Source: JBHHUI01 sp965248775
GTDB lineage: Bacteria; Chloroflexota; Anaerolineae; Anaerolineales; JBHHUI01
Assembly (NCBI GenBank): GCA_965248775.1
Contig: OZ252150.1
Coordinates: forward strand, 5,456,001 to 5,520,000
Length of the DNA: 64,000 nucleotides
Direction of reading: 5' to 3'
Shown: positions 42,192 to 50,989 of the stretch, piece by piece
Layout: every line of letters begins with the position of its first letter
Numbering within the stretch: the first letter of the stretch is position 1
The notes under the pieces: generated by a model
What the model saw: only the letters and a program-made list of their open reading frames with translations
Databases searched by the model: none
Told to the model about the DNA's origin: nothing
Position numbers and translations under genes: made by a program

Positions 42192-43406
42192 ATGGCCGTA
42201 GCAGAACAGAGCGCAAATAGAATATCTATAAAAGGACGTCCTGTTACTTTCGATTGGATGCTGCTGCTCACCACAGGTGCTCTGATTGCGTTCGGGCTGA
42301 TGATGGTCTATTCAACCACGTTCGACTGGTCGTATCGGGATTTTGGATCACCTACAACGATCTTCATGAGGCAAGTCCAATCACTAGCGATTGGCTTGGT
42401 CGTCTTGGCCGTTCTCGCTCGTATTGATTACCATCGCTGGGAGCATCCAGTCATCGCGCTAGCGATAATCGTTGGCACAGTGCTCGTATTAGTAGCAGTG
42501 CTGGCGTTCGGCTCAACTATATTTGGTGCTCGGCGCGGTTTTATCGGCGGGCGTTATCAGCCCTCCGAGTTGGCCAAACTCGCGACGATTATCTATCTGA
42601 GCGTTTGGCTCTCTTCCAAGCGAGACCAGTTGCATCATTTCGGCTACGGCATGTTGCCGTTCGGCATTATTGTCGGCGTGGTTGTTGGGTTAATCACAGC
42701 GCAGCCAGACCTCAGTGCTGCGCTCACAATTATGCTGGTTGGCGGCACTCTATTCCTGCTTGCAGGAGCGGAAATGATGCAGATCGGAATGGTGGCCGCG
42801 ATCAGTGGTCTCGCGGGCTACACAGTCGTGCTGTTCTCGGAGACGGGTCGTGCAAGACTCGCGGATTACGTCAGTGGTCTGAACGATCTCACAGAGACGT
42901 CCTGGCATGTCCAACAGGCGATTGTCGCATTTGTAAATGGTGGTTGGTTTGGCCGAGGCCTCGGGGAGAGTTATCAAAAATTCAATATTTTGCCGACGCC
43001 ACACACAGACAGTGTTTTCGCCATTGTGGCCGAGGAACTGGGCTTGTTCGGAAGTTTGCTGCTCATCCTTTTATTTGTCGTACTGATCTGGCGCGGCATT
43101 AAGATTGCCAACAACGCACCGGATTTGTTCGGCGCGTTGTTGGCTGGCGGTCTGACGTGCTGGGTAGCCTACGAAGCGATTATCAATATTGGTGTGATGG
43201 TGGCTGCCCTGCCGTTTGCAGGGAACGCCTTACCATTCATAAGTTTCGGGGGGTCCTCGCTGGTTATCACATTAGCGGCAATCGGATTGCTGCTGAGCAT
43301 TTCTAGATACGATGCAACCTTACGACCCGAACGTAAAACGCGGGCATCGGTAGATTTTCGACCGCGTGCAAAGAACGGGCGTCGACCGATGGCGCGGCGT
43401 CGCTGA
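42192..43406 (+). CDS. ftsW: Septal peptidoglycan glycosyltransferase FtsW
   Basis: 404 residues, ten membrane segments, SEDS family. Polymerises lipid II at the septum with FtsI. Motifs: GGRYQPSELAKLATI, QPDLSAALTIM, the extracellular loop LGESYQKFNILPTPHTDSVFAIVAEELG with the catalytic Asp, and FISFGGSSLV. Short basic cytoplasmic tail. Assigned to FtsW rather than RodA by its position in dcw. Confidence 0.95.
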   Translation: MAVAEQSANRISIKGRPVTFDWMLLLTTGALIAFGLMMVYSTTFDWSYRDFGSPTTIFMRQVQSLAIGLVVLAVLARIDYHRWEHPVIALAIIVGTVLVLVAVLAFGSTIFGARRGFIGGRYQPSELAKLATIIYLSVWLSSKRDQLHHFGYGMLPFGIIVGVVVGLITAQPDLSAALTIMLVGGTLFLLAGAEMMQIGMVAAISGLAGYTVVLFSETGRARLADYVSGLNDLTETSWHVQQAIVAFVNGGWFGRGLGESYQKFNILPTPHTDSVFAIVAEELGLFGSLLLILLFVVLIWRGIKIANNAPDLFGALLAGGLTCWVAYEAIINIGVMVAALPFAGNALPFISFGGSSLVITLAAIGLLLSISRYDATLRPERKTRASVDFRPRAKNGRRPMARRR

Positions 43407-43420
43407 CCTAACCGTCGGCG

Positions 43421-44551
43421 ATGCGCTTGTTGATCGCTGCCGGCGGCACCGGTGGCGGCGTGTATCCGGCGCTGGCAACGGTCAGCGCATTGCAAAAGAG
43501 GTCCCAATCGGAGGGGCGTCTGACGGTGCAATGGGTTGGGACGCAACAAGGGATGGAGGCCGACCTGGTACAACGGGCCGAACTGCATTTTGTGGCCATC
43601 CCGGGTGGGGCAGTTGTTGGCGTTGGGCCTATCCGCGCAGTACGGAACTTGTTCCGGCTTCTTGGCGGCCTCCGGCAGGGGCTCAAAATTGTTAGCGCCT
43701 TCCGGCCGGACGTGGTTCTGGTAACGGGTGGTTATACCGCAGTGGCGCTGGCGATTGTTGCCCGCGTGCGCGGAATCCCGCTCGCGGTGTATCTGCCGGA
43801 CATTGAGCCGGGCCGGGCTGTCCGGTTTGTCGCCCGATTATCAACGAAGGTATTGGTGACAGCGGAAGATTCGCGGAGGTATTTGCCGGCCTCGCGAGTG
43901 GTTGTGACCGGGTATCCGGTGCGGCCAGAATTGGTGCAGGCTGCACATGTGCCAGTAGCAGAGGCGCGTGTACATTTTGGATTGGCAGCGCACATACAAA
44001 CTGTGCTGGTGTTTGGGGGGAGTCGCGGCGCGCGCAGCTTGAATAATGCGTTGCTTGCCGGACTGCCGGAATTGCTCGCTGATTTGGAAGTGCAAGTAAT
44101 CCATGTTAGCGGAACGCTCGATTGGCCGTATGTCGAACGTCGGGCGAAGGAATTGCCAGGGGGGATACAAGAGCGATACAGGGTATATCCATACTTGCAC
44201 GAGGAGATGGGCCTGGCAATGGCCGCAGCGGATGTGGCTGTTTCCAGAGCAGGCGCTGCGAGTCTCGGCGAATTACCCATATTTGGACTTGTTGCAATAC
44301 TTGTGCCTTATCCACATGCGTGGCGATATCAGAAAGTGAATGCAGACACACTACAAACTCAGGGCGCTGCCCTCCGCATTAATGATGAGGACCTACATGC
44401 TGAATTGGTCCCAACCTTGCGTGCGCTTCTTGCCGATGAAGAACGCCTGGCTGCGATTCAAGAGTCTTCGCGAGCGCTTGCAACACCGCAGGCAGCCGCG
44501 CGCCTCGCAGAGGAATTGCTGCAATTGGCTGGGGAGGCTTCCCCGCCATGA
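43421..44551 (+). CDS. murG: UDP-N-acetylglucosamine--MurNAc-(pentapeptide) pyrophosphoryl-undecaprenol GlcNAc transferase
   Basis: 376 residues, GT-B fold, makes lipid II from lipid I. The second glycine-rich loop VFGGSRGARSLN, DIEPGRAVRF, and the UDP-GlcNAc signature VAVSRAGAASLGELPIFGLVAILVPYPHA are normal. The first loop reads AAGGTGGGVYPALA: Gly13 replaces the near-invariant His of GGTGGH, a residue proposed to take part in catalysis or acceptor binding. The rest is intact. Ends in an ATGA overlap with the CvpA-like gene. Confidence 0.94.
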   Translation: MRLLIAAGGTGGGVYPALATVSALQKRSQSEGRLTVQWVGTQQGMEADLVQRAELHFVAIPGGAVVGVGPIRAVRNLFRLLGGLRQGLKIVSAFRPDVVLVTGGYTAVALAIVARVRGIPLAVYLPDIEPGRAVRFVARLSTKVLVTAEDSRRYLPASRVVVTGYPVRPELVQAAHVPVAEARVHFGLAAHIQTVLVFGGSRGARSLNNALLAGLPELLADLEVQVIHVSGTLDWPYVERRAKELPGGIQERYRVYPYLHEEMGLAMAAADVAVSRAGAASLGELPIFGLVAILVPYPHAWRYQKVNADTLQTQGAALRINDEDLHAELVPTLRALLADEERLAAIQESSRALATPQAAARLAEELLQLAGEASPP

Positions 44552-45072
44552 TGGCGCTCAACGTGGCTTTCCTGATGTATTTGAGTATCTTCGGCGTCGT
44601 GGGCGGTATGCGCGGTTGGGCGAAGGAAATTCTGGTGCTGTTCAGCATGGTGCTGGCCTTGTTTCTGAACACCATCATCGTGCAGTTTGTGCCCGGAGTG
44701 GAAGATACACTCGCGGCTCAGGCGCAACGTTCGCAGTTGTTCGTGCGCGGCGCGTTTTTTCTTTTGTTGGCCTTTTTCGGGTACGAGTCACCCGCGCTCT
44801 CATCGGTGCTCGGTGGCAAAGCCCGGCGCGAACGATTGCAGGACACGATGCTTGGCATCGTGCTCGGACTGGTGAATGGCTATTTACTGATAGGGACGCT
44901 CTGGTATTACATGGACGTGGCGCAGTATCCTTTCGCCGGCATCACTCCACCGGAATTAGGCTCGCAGGCGGAGAACTATCTGAGATTTTTACCGCCGGCC
45001 CTCATCGGCGTGCCACATATCTATTTCGCAGTTGGGCTGGCATTCGTATTTGTCATCGTGGTGTTTATATGA
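44548..45072 (+). CDS. CvpA-like membrane protein in the dcw cluster
   Basis: 174 residues, four membrane segments, with the CvpA-like opening helix and GVVGGMRGWAKEILVLFSMVLAL (RGxxKE pattern). The extra C-terminal region is hydrophobic and ends VIVVFI. CvpA proteins influence septation and biofilm in some bacteria by unknown means. Overlaps murG by four bases and a 24-codon ORF at its own stop, so it is translated with the wall genes. Confidence 0.65.
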   Translation: MMALNVAFLMYLSIFGVVGGMRGWAKEILVLFSMVLALFLNTIIVQFVPGVEDTLAAQAQRSQLFVRGAFFLLLAFFGYESPALSSVLGGKARRERLQDTMLGIVLGLVNGYLLIGTLWYYMDVAQYPFAGITPPELGSQAENYLRFLPPALIGVPHIYFAVGLAFVFVIVVFI

Positions 45073-45143
45073 AGGCATATAACCCTTGGCACATGGCCAA
45101 TAGAAAATTTCTTACGGCAAATGTCATGGGCGATCAGCGATGA
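45069..45143 (+). CDS. 24-residue micro-ORF overlapping both neighbours
   Basis: Its ATG overlaps the CvpA-like stop (ATGA, 45069-45072) and its TGA overlaps the murC ATG (ATGA, 45140-45143). It would encode MKAYNPWHMANRKFLTANVM plus GDQR. Such double overlap hands ribosomes from one gene to the next without a ribosome site, and murC has none of its own. The peptide may be functional or only a coupling device. Confidence 0.5.
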   Translation: MKAYNPWHMANRKFLTANVMGDQR

Positions 45144-46513
45144 AAGTCCATTTCGTAGGTATCGGCGGGGCGGGTCTTTCTGCGATTGCAACTGTGCTGC
45201 TCGAACGCGGGCACAACGTAAGCGGTTCTGACATACAGGCCTCAGAATTCACTTCCCGCCTGGAAAAAGCCGGAGCGAAGGTATCGATAGGCCATCGGGC
45301 CGAAAACATTGCGGGCGCCGAACTTGTAGTCATTTCATCGGCCATCCCGACGGACAACCCGGAAGTGCAGGCCGCGCAAGCTGCCTTCATTCCAGTAATG
45401 AAGCGGCATCAATATCTCGGGCAACTGATGGTCAGCCACAAAGGTATTGCAGTAGCCGGGACGCATGGCAAGACCACTACCTCGGCCCTGCTCGCCTACA
45501 CTTTGGCGCACGCTGGTAAAGACCCGAGCTTTATTGTCGGGGGGGTATTGGCTGATCTTGATACGAATGCCCGACATGGCGACGGCGAATATTTCGTTAT
45601 CGAGGCCGATGAGTACGACCGAATGTTCCTTGGCTTGAATCCTACTGTCGCGATTGTAACGAACGTCGAACACGATCACCCGGATGATTATCCAACACAT
45701 GCCGATATGACAGCGGCCTTCGACGATTTTGCCCAACGAATCGCCCCGGACGGCTGCTTGATTGTGTGTGCGGATGATGAGACGGCTGCGCACATCGGCG
45801 TAGCGGCGCAGGGACGCAGACAGCGCGTTCTGACCTATGCACTCGGTGCTGCAGCGGAATGGCGCGCCGAGGAATTGCAGACCAATGGTGCTGGCGGACA
45901 CGATTTCCTGGTCGTCCACGCTGAGGAGACGCTTGGGCTGGCACGGATTCGTCTTCCGGGAGAGCACAATGTATCCAATGCACTCGCTGTCCTGGCCGCG
46001 TTGGATTTCCTTGGAATTCCATTCGACGTAGCGCTGGAAGGCTTGCGCGATTTTCGGGGCGTTGGGCGACGATTCGAAGTCAAGGGTGAAGTGGCGGGCG
46101 TTACTGTGGTTGACGATTACGCACATCATCCCACCGAGATTCGCGCCACGCTGGCCGGTGCGCGCCGACGATATCCGGGTCGAGCCATCTGGGCTATGTT
46201 TCAACCGCACACATTCAGCCGAACCCAGGCGCTGTTGATGAATTTTGCAGCTAGTTTTGACGATGCCGACCATGTATTAGTAACGGAGATTTTCGCATCA
46301 CGTGAGTCGGATATTGGCGCGATTAAGGCGCAAGACTTGGTGGCCGCGATGGATCACAACGATGCAAAGTTTGTGGCCGGCTTACCGCAGGTAGCCAACT
46401 TTCTCTCCGAACAACTCCGTTCGGGTGACGTGCTGATCACGCTCGGCGCCGGCGACAGCCATACAGTTGCAGATGCGGTTGTGCGAAGTCTTCAAAGCCG
46501 GGTGCTAAATTGA
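45140..46513 (+). CDS. murC: UDP-N-acetylmuramate--L-alanine ligase
   Basis: 457 residues. Adds L-Ala to UDP-MurNAc. VGIGGAGLSAIATVLLERG, ATP loop AGTHGKTTTSALLAYT, EADEYDRMFL, VTNVEHDHPD, GVGRRFEVKG, VVDDYAHHPTEIRATL and FQPHTFSRT are all conserved. The start has no Shine-Dalgarno sequence and overlaps the preceding micro-ORF. Confidence 0.96.
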   Translation: MKVHFVGIGGAGLSAIATVLLERGHNVSGSDIQASEFTSRLEKAGAKVSIGHRAENIAGAELVVISSAIPTDNPEVQAAQAAFIPVMKRHQYLGQLMVSHKGIAVAGTHGKTTTSALLAYTLAHAGKDPSFIVGGVLADLDTNARHGDGEYFVIEADEYDRMFLGLNPTVAIVTNVEHDHPDDYPTHADMTAAFDDFAQRIAPDGCLIVCADDETAAHIGVAAQGRRQRVLTYALGAAAEWRAEELQTNGAGGHDFLVVHAEETLGLARIRLPGEHNVSNALAVLAALDFLGIPFDVALEGLRDFRGVGRRFEVKGEVAGVTVVDDYAHHPTEIRATLAGARRRYPGRAIWAMFQPHTFSRTQALLMNFAASFDDADHVLVTEIFASRESDIGAIKAQDLVAAMDHNDAKFVAGLPQVANFLSEQLRSGDVLITLGAGDSHTVADAVVRSLQSRVLN

Positions 46514-46523
46514 GCGAGGCAGA

Positions 46524-47531
46524 ATGCGAAGCTCGTATCTCGTGACGCAATCTTTGCAAGATGAATTTATCTATCATGCGACGCGCAAAGCCATGACAGG
46601 CATCCGCCCGGCAACGCTCGCACGTGTGCGCGCCGTATTAGGGTCCCGCCTGCGAGAGGGTGAACGGCTGGATCGCTACACATCTGCACGCATCGGCGGC
46701 CCGGCTGATTTCTTTGTGACGGCATTTTCTACCGAGGAACTTGTTCAAGCGGCGCAGGCGGCCTGGGAGCAGCAGCTTGATCTTCTTGTGCTTGGAGCTG
46801 GTTCAAATTTGCTCGTTTCTGACAGAGGTTTCCGTGGAATGGTGATCCATAACCGCGCCCGAGAAGTGAAATTTCGGGAGGTAGTCGACAGCTTCATAGT
46901 GCGTGCTGAATCAGGAATGTCGCTACCGACACTGGCACGCATGTGCGTTTTACGGGGCGCAGCCGGTTTGGAATGGGCAGCCACTGTGCCCGGTTCGGTG
47001 GGGGGCGCTGTTGTGGGGAACGCTGGAGCACACGGCGCAGATACGGCGGCTGTACTACGGGTGGCAGATATCTTGCAACATAAGGGCAATATTCAGAAGT
47101 TGACGGCAGAAGACCTTTCTTTGAGCTATCGGAGTAGTCGCATCAAAGCAGCGCCGGGCAAATCTGTCGTACTGGCGGCCGAATTCGGACTCGAGCGCGG
47201 CGACCCCGATATGTTGCAGAGTAAGGTCGAAACCTTTCAGCGCTATCGGAAGCAGACACAGCCCTCCGGTGCGAGTATCGGCTCCATGTTTCGTAATCCG
47301 CCAAATGATTACGCCGGTAGGCTGGTTGAGAGTGTTGGGTTGAAAGGCGCTCGCGTTGGGGGGGCAGAGATTTCAACTCTACATGCCAACTTCTTTGTTA
47401 ATAAATCCGGCGCGAGGGCGTCAGATGTTTACAAGCTTATTGATCTCGCCCGGGAGCGTGTGCAGCGGGAGACGGGAGTCGAACTAGAACTGGAAATCGA
47501 GTTAGTTGGAGATTGGGGAGGTGCGTGCTAA
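46524..47531 (+). CDS. murB: UDP-N-acetylenolpyruvoylglucosamine reductase
   Basis: 335 residues with FAD domain and substrate domain. Reduces UDP-GlcNAc-enolpyruvate to UDP-MurNAc with NADPH. Motifs: YTSARIGGPADFF, LVLGAGSNLLVSDRG, GLEWAATVPGSVGGAVVGNAGAHG (FAD), YRSSRIK, PSGASIGSMFRNPP (catalytic Ser) and GLKGARVGGAEISTLHANFFVN. The first 23 residues before MTGIRPAT are not conserved in type; ATG 46593 is an alternative start. Confidence 0.95.
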   Translation: MRSSYLVTQSLQDEFIYHATRKAMTGIRPATLARVRAVLGSRLREGERLDRYTSARIGGPADFFVTAFSTEELVQAAQAAWEQQLDLLVLGAGSNLLVSDRGFRGMVIHNRAREVKFREVVDSFIVRAESGMSLPTLARMCVLRGAAGLEWAATVPGSVGGAVVGNAGAHGADTAAVLRVADILQHKGNIQKLTAEDLSLSYRSSRIKAAPGKSVVLAAEFGLERGDPDMLQSKVETFQRYRKQTQPSGASIGSMFRNPPNDYAGRLVESVGLKGARVGGAEISTLHANFFVNKSGARASDVYKLIDLARERVQRETGVELELEIELVGDWGGAC

Positions 47532-47623
47532 GTGCTCTCTCCCAGGTGTCGCGTATCACGTCAGCTTCATTGCGCCCCACGTGACACATGGCATCTGGAA
47601 GAAGGCACCTGGCATACCAGCAG

Positions 47624-48748
47624 ATGGCCCAGAAGAAAATTCGTGTGGGAATAATTTTTGGCGGGCGTTCGGGTGAACACGAAGTTTCGCTCATGTCGGC
47701 ACAGTCGGTCATGAAAGCGATCGACAAAGACAAATACGAGGTGACGTTGATCGGGATCACGAAAGAAGGGCAGTGGATTGGCGGGGAGGATCCCATGCAG
47801 GCACTCACAAGTGGTGCCGGGGCTACCTCCGAGCGCGCGCTGCTGGGCGACCCGCGCCACAATGCTTTGATGACTGTGACCCGCCAGGCCGATGGCCAGG
47901 CGGTGAGCATGTCCAACGTCACAGAACTCGATGTTTTGTTTCCCGTTTTGCATGGCACCTACGGAGAAGATGGAACTGTGCAGGGCTTGTTGGAGCTTGC
48001 CGATATTGCCTATGTCGGTGCGGGTGTGGTTGGTTCAGCGGTCGGTATGGACAAAGCGGTTTTCAAGCGCGTAATTCAGGCAATTGGTGTGCCGGTGCTG
48101 CCCTTTGTTATTGTGAATCGTGACGATATTGATCACGACCGCGCTGCTGTTGTGGCGGCAGTTGAATCGGAATTGACGTATCCGGTTTTCGTAAAACCCG
48201 CCAATTTGGGATCATCTGTGGGTATTTCCTGTGCGACAAACTTGGCAGAACTTCACAGTGCATTGGAGGAGGCAGCCCGCTGGGACCGGCGCATCGTCGT
48301 CGAGCAAGGAATCGATGGACGCGAGATCGAAGTGAGCGTACTTGGTAATGATGATCCGATTGTATCGGTAGCTGGAGAGATCGTGCCACAACGCGACTTT
48401 TACGACTACAAAGCCAAATACGTCACCGACGACTCGGAACTTCACATTCCAGCACCAATCATGTCCGAGCAATTGGAGCAGGTGCAGGCAATCGCGCGAA
48501 AGGCCTACAAAGCGATCGATTGCGCTGGTATGGCGCGCGTGGACTTTTTGTTGGATCGCGAATCCGGCGAACTCTGGCTAAACGAGTTAAACACCATCCC
48601 CGGTTTCACCCAGATCAGCATGTATCCCAAGTTGTGGGAAGCCAGCGGTTTGAGTTATCCCGATTTGATTGACCGCCTGATTGAACTCGCACTTGAGCGC
48701 AAAGCAGATCGGGATCGGAACGAACGCTCTTTTGATGTAGAACCATGA
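47624..48748 (+). CDS. ddl: D-alanine--D-alanine ligase
   Basis: 374 residues from ATG 47624 (MAQKKIRVGIIFGGRSGEHEVSL). ATP-grasp ligase that makes D-Ala-D-Ala. Conserved: HGTYGEDGTVQGLLEL, VGSAVGMDKAVFK, PVFVKPANLGSSVGI, VEQGIDGREIEVSVLGND, ARVDFLLDRES and LNELNTIPGFTQISMYP. ATG 47588 would add 12 odd residues. The last four bases overlap ftsQ. Confidence 0.95.
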   Translation: MAQKKIRVGIIFGGRSGEHEVSLMSAQSVMKAIDKDKYEVTLIGITKEGQWIGGEDPMQALTSGAGATSERALLGDPRHNALMTVTRQADGQAVSMSNVTELDVLFPVLHGTYGEDGTVQGLLELADIAYVGAGVVGSAVGMDKAVFKRVIQAIGVPVLPFVIVNRDDIDHDRAAVVAAVESELTYPVFVKPANLGSSVGISCATNLAELHSALEEAARWDRRIVVEQGIDGREIEVSVLGNDDPIVSVAGEIVPQRDFYDYKAKYVTDDSELHIPAPIMSEQLEQVQAIARKAYKAIDCAGMARVDFLLDRESGELWLNELNTIPGFTQISMYPKLWEASGLSYPDLIDRLIELALERKADRDRNERSFDVEP

Positions 48749-49689
48749 CCCGTACCCGTCGTAGCGCCCGCACCATTTCAGGTACCCGCGCCGATAGCGT
48801 TCGCGCCCGGCGAGAACGGCGCGCGCAGCGCAGTTCGGCGAGTCTCGTTTCTAAAGCGCGCACACCCCGCGATCTGGAAGCCTCTCGCGCCCGCCGCAAA
48901 TCTGCCCGGCCCAAGCGCGCCCGCAGGGAGTGGAGCGCGGCTGTCGGCGCGGCCGAATTGGCCGTAGGAATGGGCACAGCTGCCCTGCCGCGTATTTCAA
49001 TTCCGCGCATCGGTTGGCGAGCGATGAGCTTCACACTGGTCGCATCATTGATTGTGTTGATCTTTCACGGTATGACAGCGCCAGAATATTTCATCGGCTC
49101 TATTAATCTGGCGGGCGCACGTTTTGTTTCGGGCGACGAAATTTATCGCGCGTCTGCTGCCCATGCGGTCAATGCCTTTTGGCTCCAACCGGATGAGATC
49201 GAAGCTCGCATTGAAGCGATCCCGGCTATTTTGGATGCGACCGTAGTTCTCGAATGGCCACCGGCTTTGTACGTGGACGTCGTGGAACGTGCGCCTATGC
49301 TTGCCTGGTTGCAGGGTGGCGAGACAGTCTGGATCGATCAGAACGGTAGCGCCTTTGCAGTTCGCGGAGAACTTTCTGATCTGCTGCCGATTGTGGTGGA
49401 TGATGCCACACAGACCTGGCCGCTCGAAGCGAAGGTGCCGCAGGCAGTGCTCGAGGGGGCGCTGGAGTTAAAAACCCTGCGACCGAATATAGAACTACTA
49501 CATTACGATTCCCGTTTTGGGCTCTCCTATCAGGATGGCCGCGGCTGGCGTGGTTATTTTGGCGTCGGTCGGGGGATGGAGTCTCGACTGATCGTTTACG
49601 AAACACTGGTGGATGACTTGATGGCACGGCGAATTCACCCTGCAATGATCGACGTGGGCAATCCGGATTCGCCCTATTACCGGCACTAG
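48745..49689 (+). CDS. ftsQ: Cell division protein FtsQ/DivIB
   Basis: 314 residues. A long, very Arg/Ala/Ser-rich cytoplasmic segment (residues 1-90), one membrane helix (about 92-112), a POTRA domain (INLAGARFVSGDEIYRASA, VVLEWPPALYVDVVERAPMLAW) and the beta domain. Part of the FtsQ-FtsL-DivIC divisome complex. Overlaps ddl by ATGA. Confidence 0.9.
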   Translation: MTRTRRSARTISGTRADSVRARRERRAQRSSASLVSKARTPRDLEASRARRKSARPKRARREWSAAVGAAELAVGMGTAALPRISIPRIGWRAMSFTLVASLIVLIFHGMTAPEYFIGSINLAGARFVSGDEIYRASAAHAVNAFWLQPDEIEARIEAIPAILDATVVLEWPPALYVDVVERAPMLAWLQGGETVWIDQNGSAFAVRGELSDLLPIVVDDATQTWPLEAKVPQAVLEGALELKTLRPNIELLHYDSRFGLSYQDGRGWRGYFGVGRGMESRLIVYETLVDDLMARRIHPAMIDVGNPDSPYYRH

Positions 49690-49710
49690 GTGCGATTTAG
49701 AGAGTAGTAA

Positions 49711-50958
49711 ATGGAAGATACGCTTCTCACAGCAATTGACGTTGGCACAACGAAAATCTGCACACTCGTTGCAGAACTGATTGATGTTGATAGCTACGAA
49801 ATCCTTGGCGTCGGCATTGTCCCCGCGCGTGGGATGCGCAAAGGCGTAATCGTGGATGTAGAGCAGGCTAGTGCAGCCATCGGTGAATCAATCGATCAGG
49901 CTGAGCGATCTTCCGGGTATCAGATTGGCGCTGCTTTTGTCAGCCTAGCGGGCGCCCACATCTCGTCTGTCAACAGTCACGGTGTCGTTGGGATTACCGG
50001 TCATCGTGGAATTGACGAAGATGACGTAGATCGGGCGCTGGATGCAGCCCAGGCCATTGCCATTCCGCATAATCGTGAGGTGATGCACATCATTCCTCGC
50101 GGTTTCGAAGTCGACGGTCAAGATGGTGTGCGCTCTCCCCTGGGGATGTACGGCTTCCGCCTGGAAGTTGAAGCTCACATCGTTACGGCCGCCAAGACCT
50201 CCGTGCAAAACCTGACGAAATGTATCGAGCATTCTGGTGTGGTTGTTGAGCAATTTGTGCTTAACCCATTGGCTGCCGCCGAAGTGGCGCTCAACGAGAC
50301 CGAACGCGAGATGGGCGTGGTGGTTTGTGATATTGGTGGCGGTACCACGGATATGGCGATTTTCATTGAAGGTAATGTCTGGCACACTATGGTGCTTTCT
50401 GTGGGCGGACAGCATATTACTTCTGACTTAGCGCATGGTTTACGCCTTCCGATTGAAGTCGCAGAAGGTATCAAATGCGATCATGGACACGCCTGGCAAC
50501 ATCAGGTCGAGGCAGACGAGCATATCAACGTCCGTCCATTCGGTAGCGACACGCCAATCCAGATCAGTCGGGCAGAACTGGCGCATATCGTCGAAGCGCG
50601 GGCAGAGGAAATATTCACACTGGTGCTGCAGGAGATCAAACGCTCGGGCTACGATGGCCTGCTCCCGGCAGGAATCGTCCTCACTGGAGGGTCTGCGCGC
50701 TTGCCGGGGCTACGCGAGATTGCTGGAGATGTGCTGGGCCTGCCAGTGCGCGTCGCCGAGCCTGCAGACCTACGCGGACTGGTCGACAATATTTCAGGTC
50801 CAGAGTACGCCACAACTGTAGGCCTGCTTAACTGGGCCGCGCGCGAGACTATTTTTGGAGATACACCGCAGAGCTCGAATGGACGCAGTGAACGAACAAA
50901 ACGCAGTACCGGCGGCGGCTGGCTCGAGTTTTTCCGGCGCTTAACACCAATGTCTTAG
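49711..50958 (+). CDS. ftsA: Cell division protein FtsA
   Basis: 415 residues, actin-like ATPase that tethers FtsZ to the membrane. Motifs: AIDVGTTKICTLVAEL (phosphate 1), VVCDIGGGTTDMAIF (phosphate 2), LTGGSARLPGL (adenosine), with subdomain 1C in between. The C-terminal amphipathic membrane-targeting helix GWLEFFRRL is present after a disordered linker. Confidence 0.96.
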   Translation: MEDTLLTAIDVGTTKICTLVAELIDVDSYEILGVGIVPARGMRKGVIVDVEQASAAIGESIDQAERSSGYQIGAAFVSLAGAHISSVNSHGVVGITGHRGIDEDDVDRALDAAQAIAIPHNREVMHIIPRGFEVDGQDGVRSPLGMYGFRLEVEAHIVTAAKTSVQNLTKCIEHSGVVVEQFVLNPLAAAEVALNETEREMGVVVCDIGGGTTDMAIFIEGNVWHTMVLSVGGQHITSDLAHGLRLPIEVAEGIKCDHGHAWQHQVEADEHINVRPFGSDTPIQISRAELAHIVEARAEEIFTLVLQEIKRSGYDGLLPAGIVLTGGSARLPGLREIAGDVLGLPVRVAEPADLRGLVDNISGPEYATTVGLLNWAARETIFGDTPQSSNGRSERTKRSTGGGWLEFFRRLTPMS

Positions 50959-50989
50959 ATTTAATCTCAATTTGCGAGGAGAGAGAACA

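Noticed and set aside
47530..47623. Possible third copy of the AGGTGCC repeat before ddl (AAGGCACCTGGCATACC near 47602)
   Set aside because: Only one arm resembles the repeat, and no partner arm forms a hairpin.
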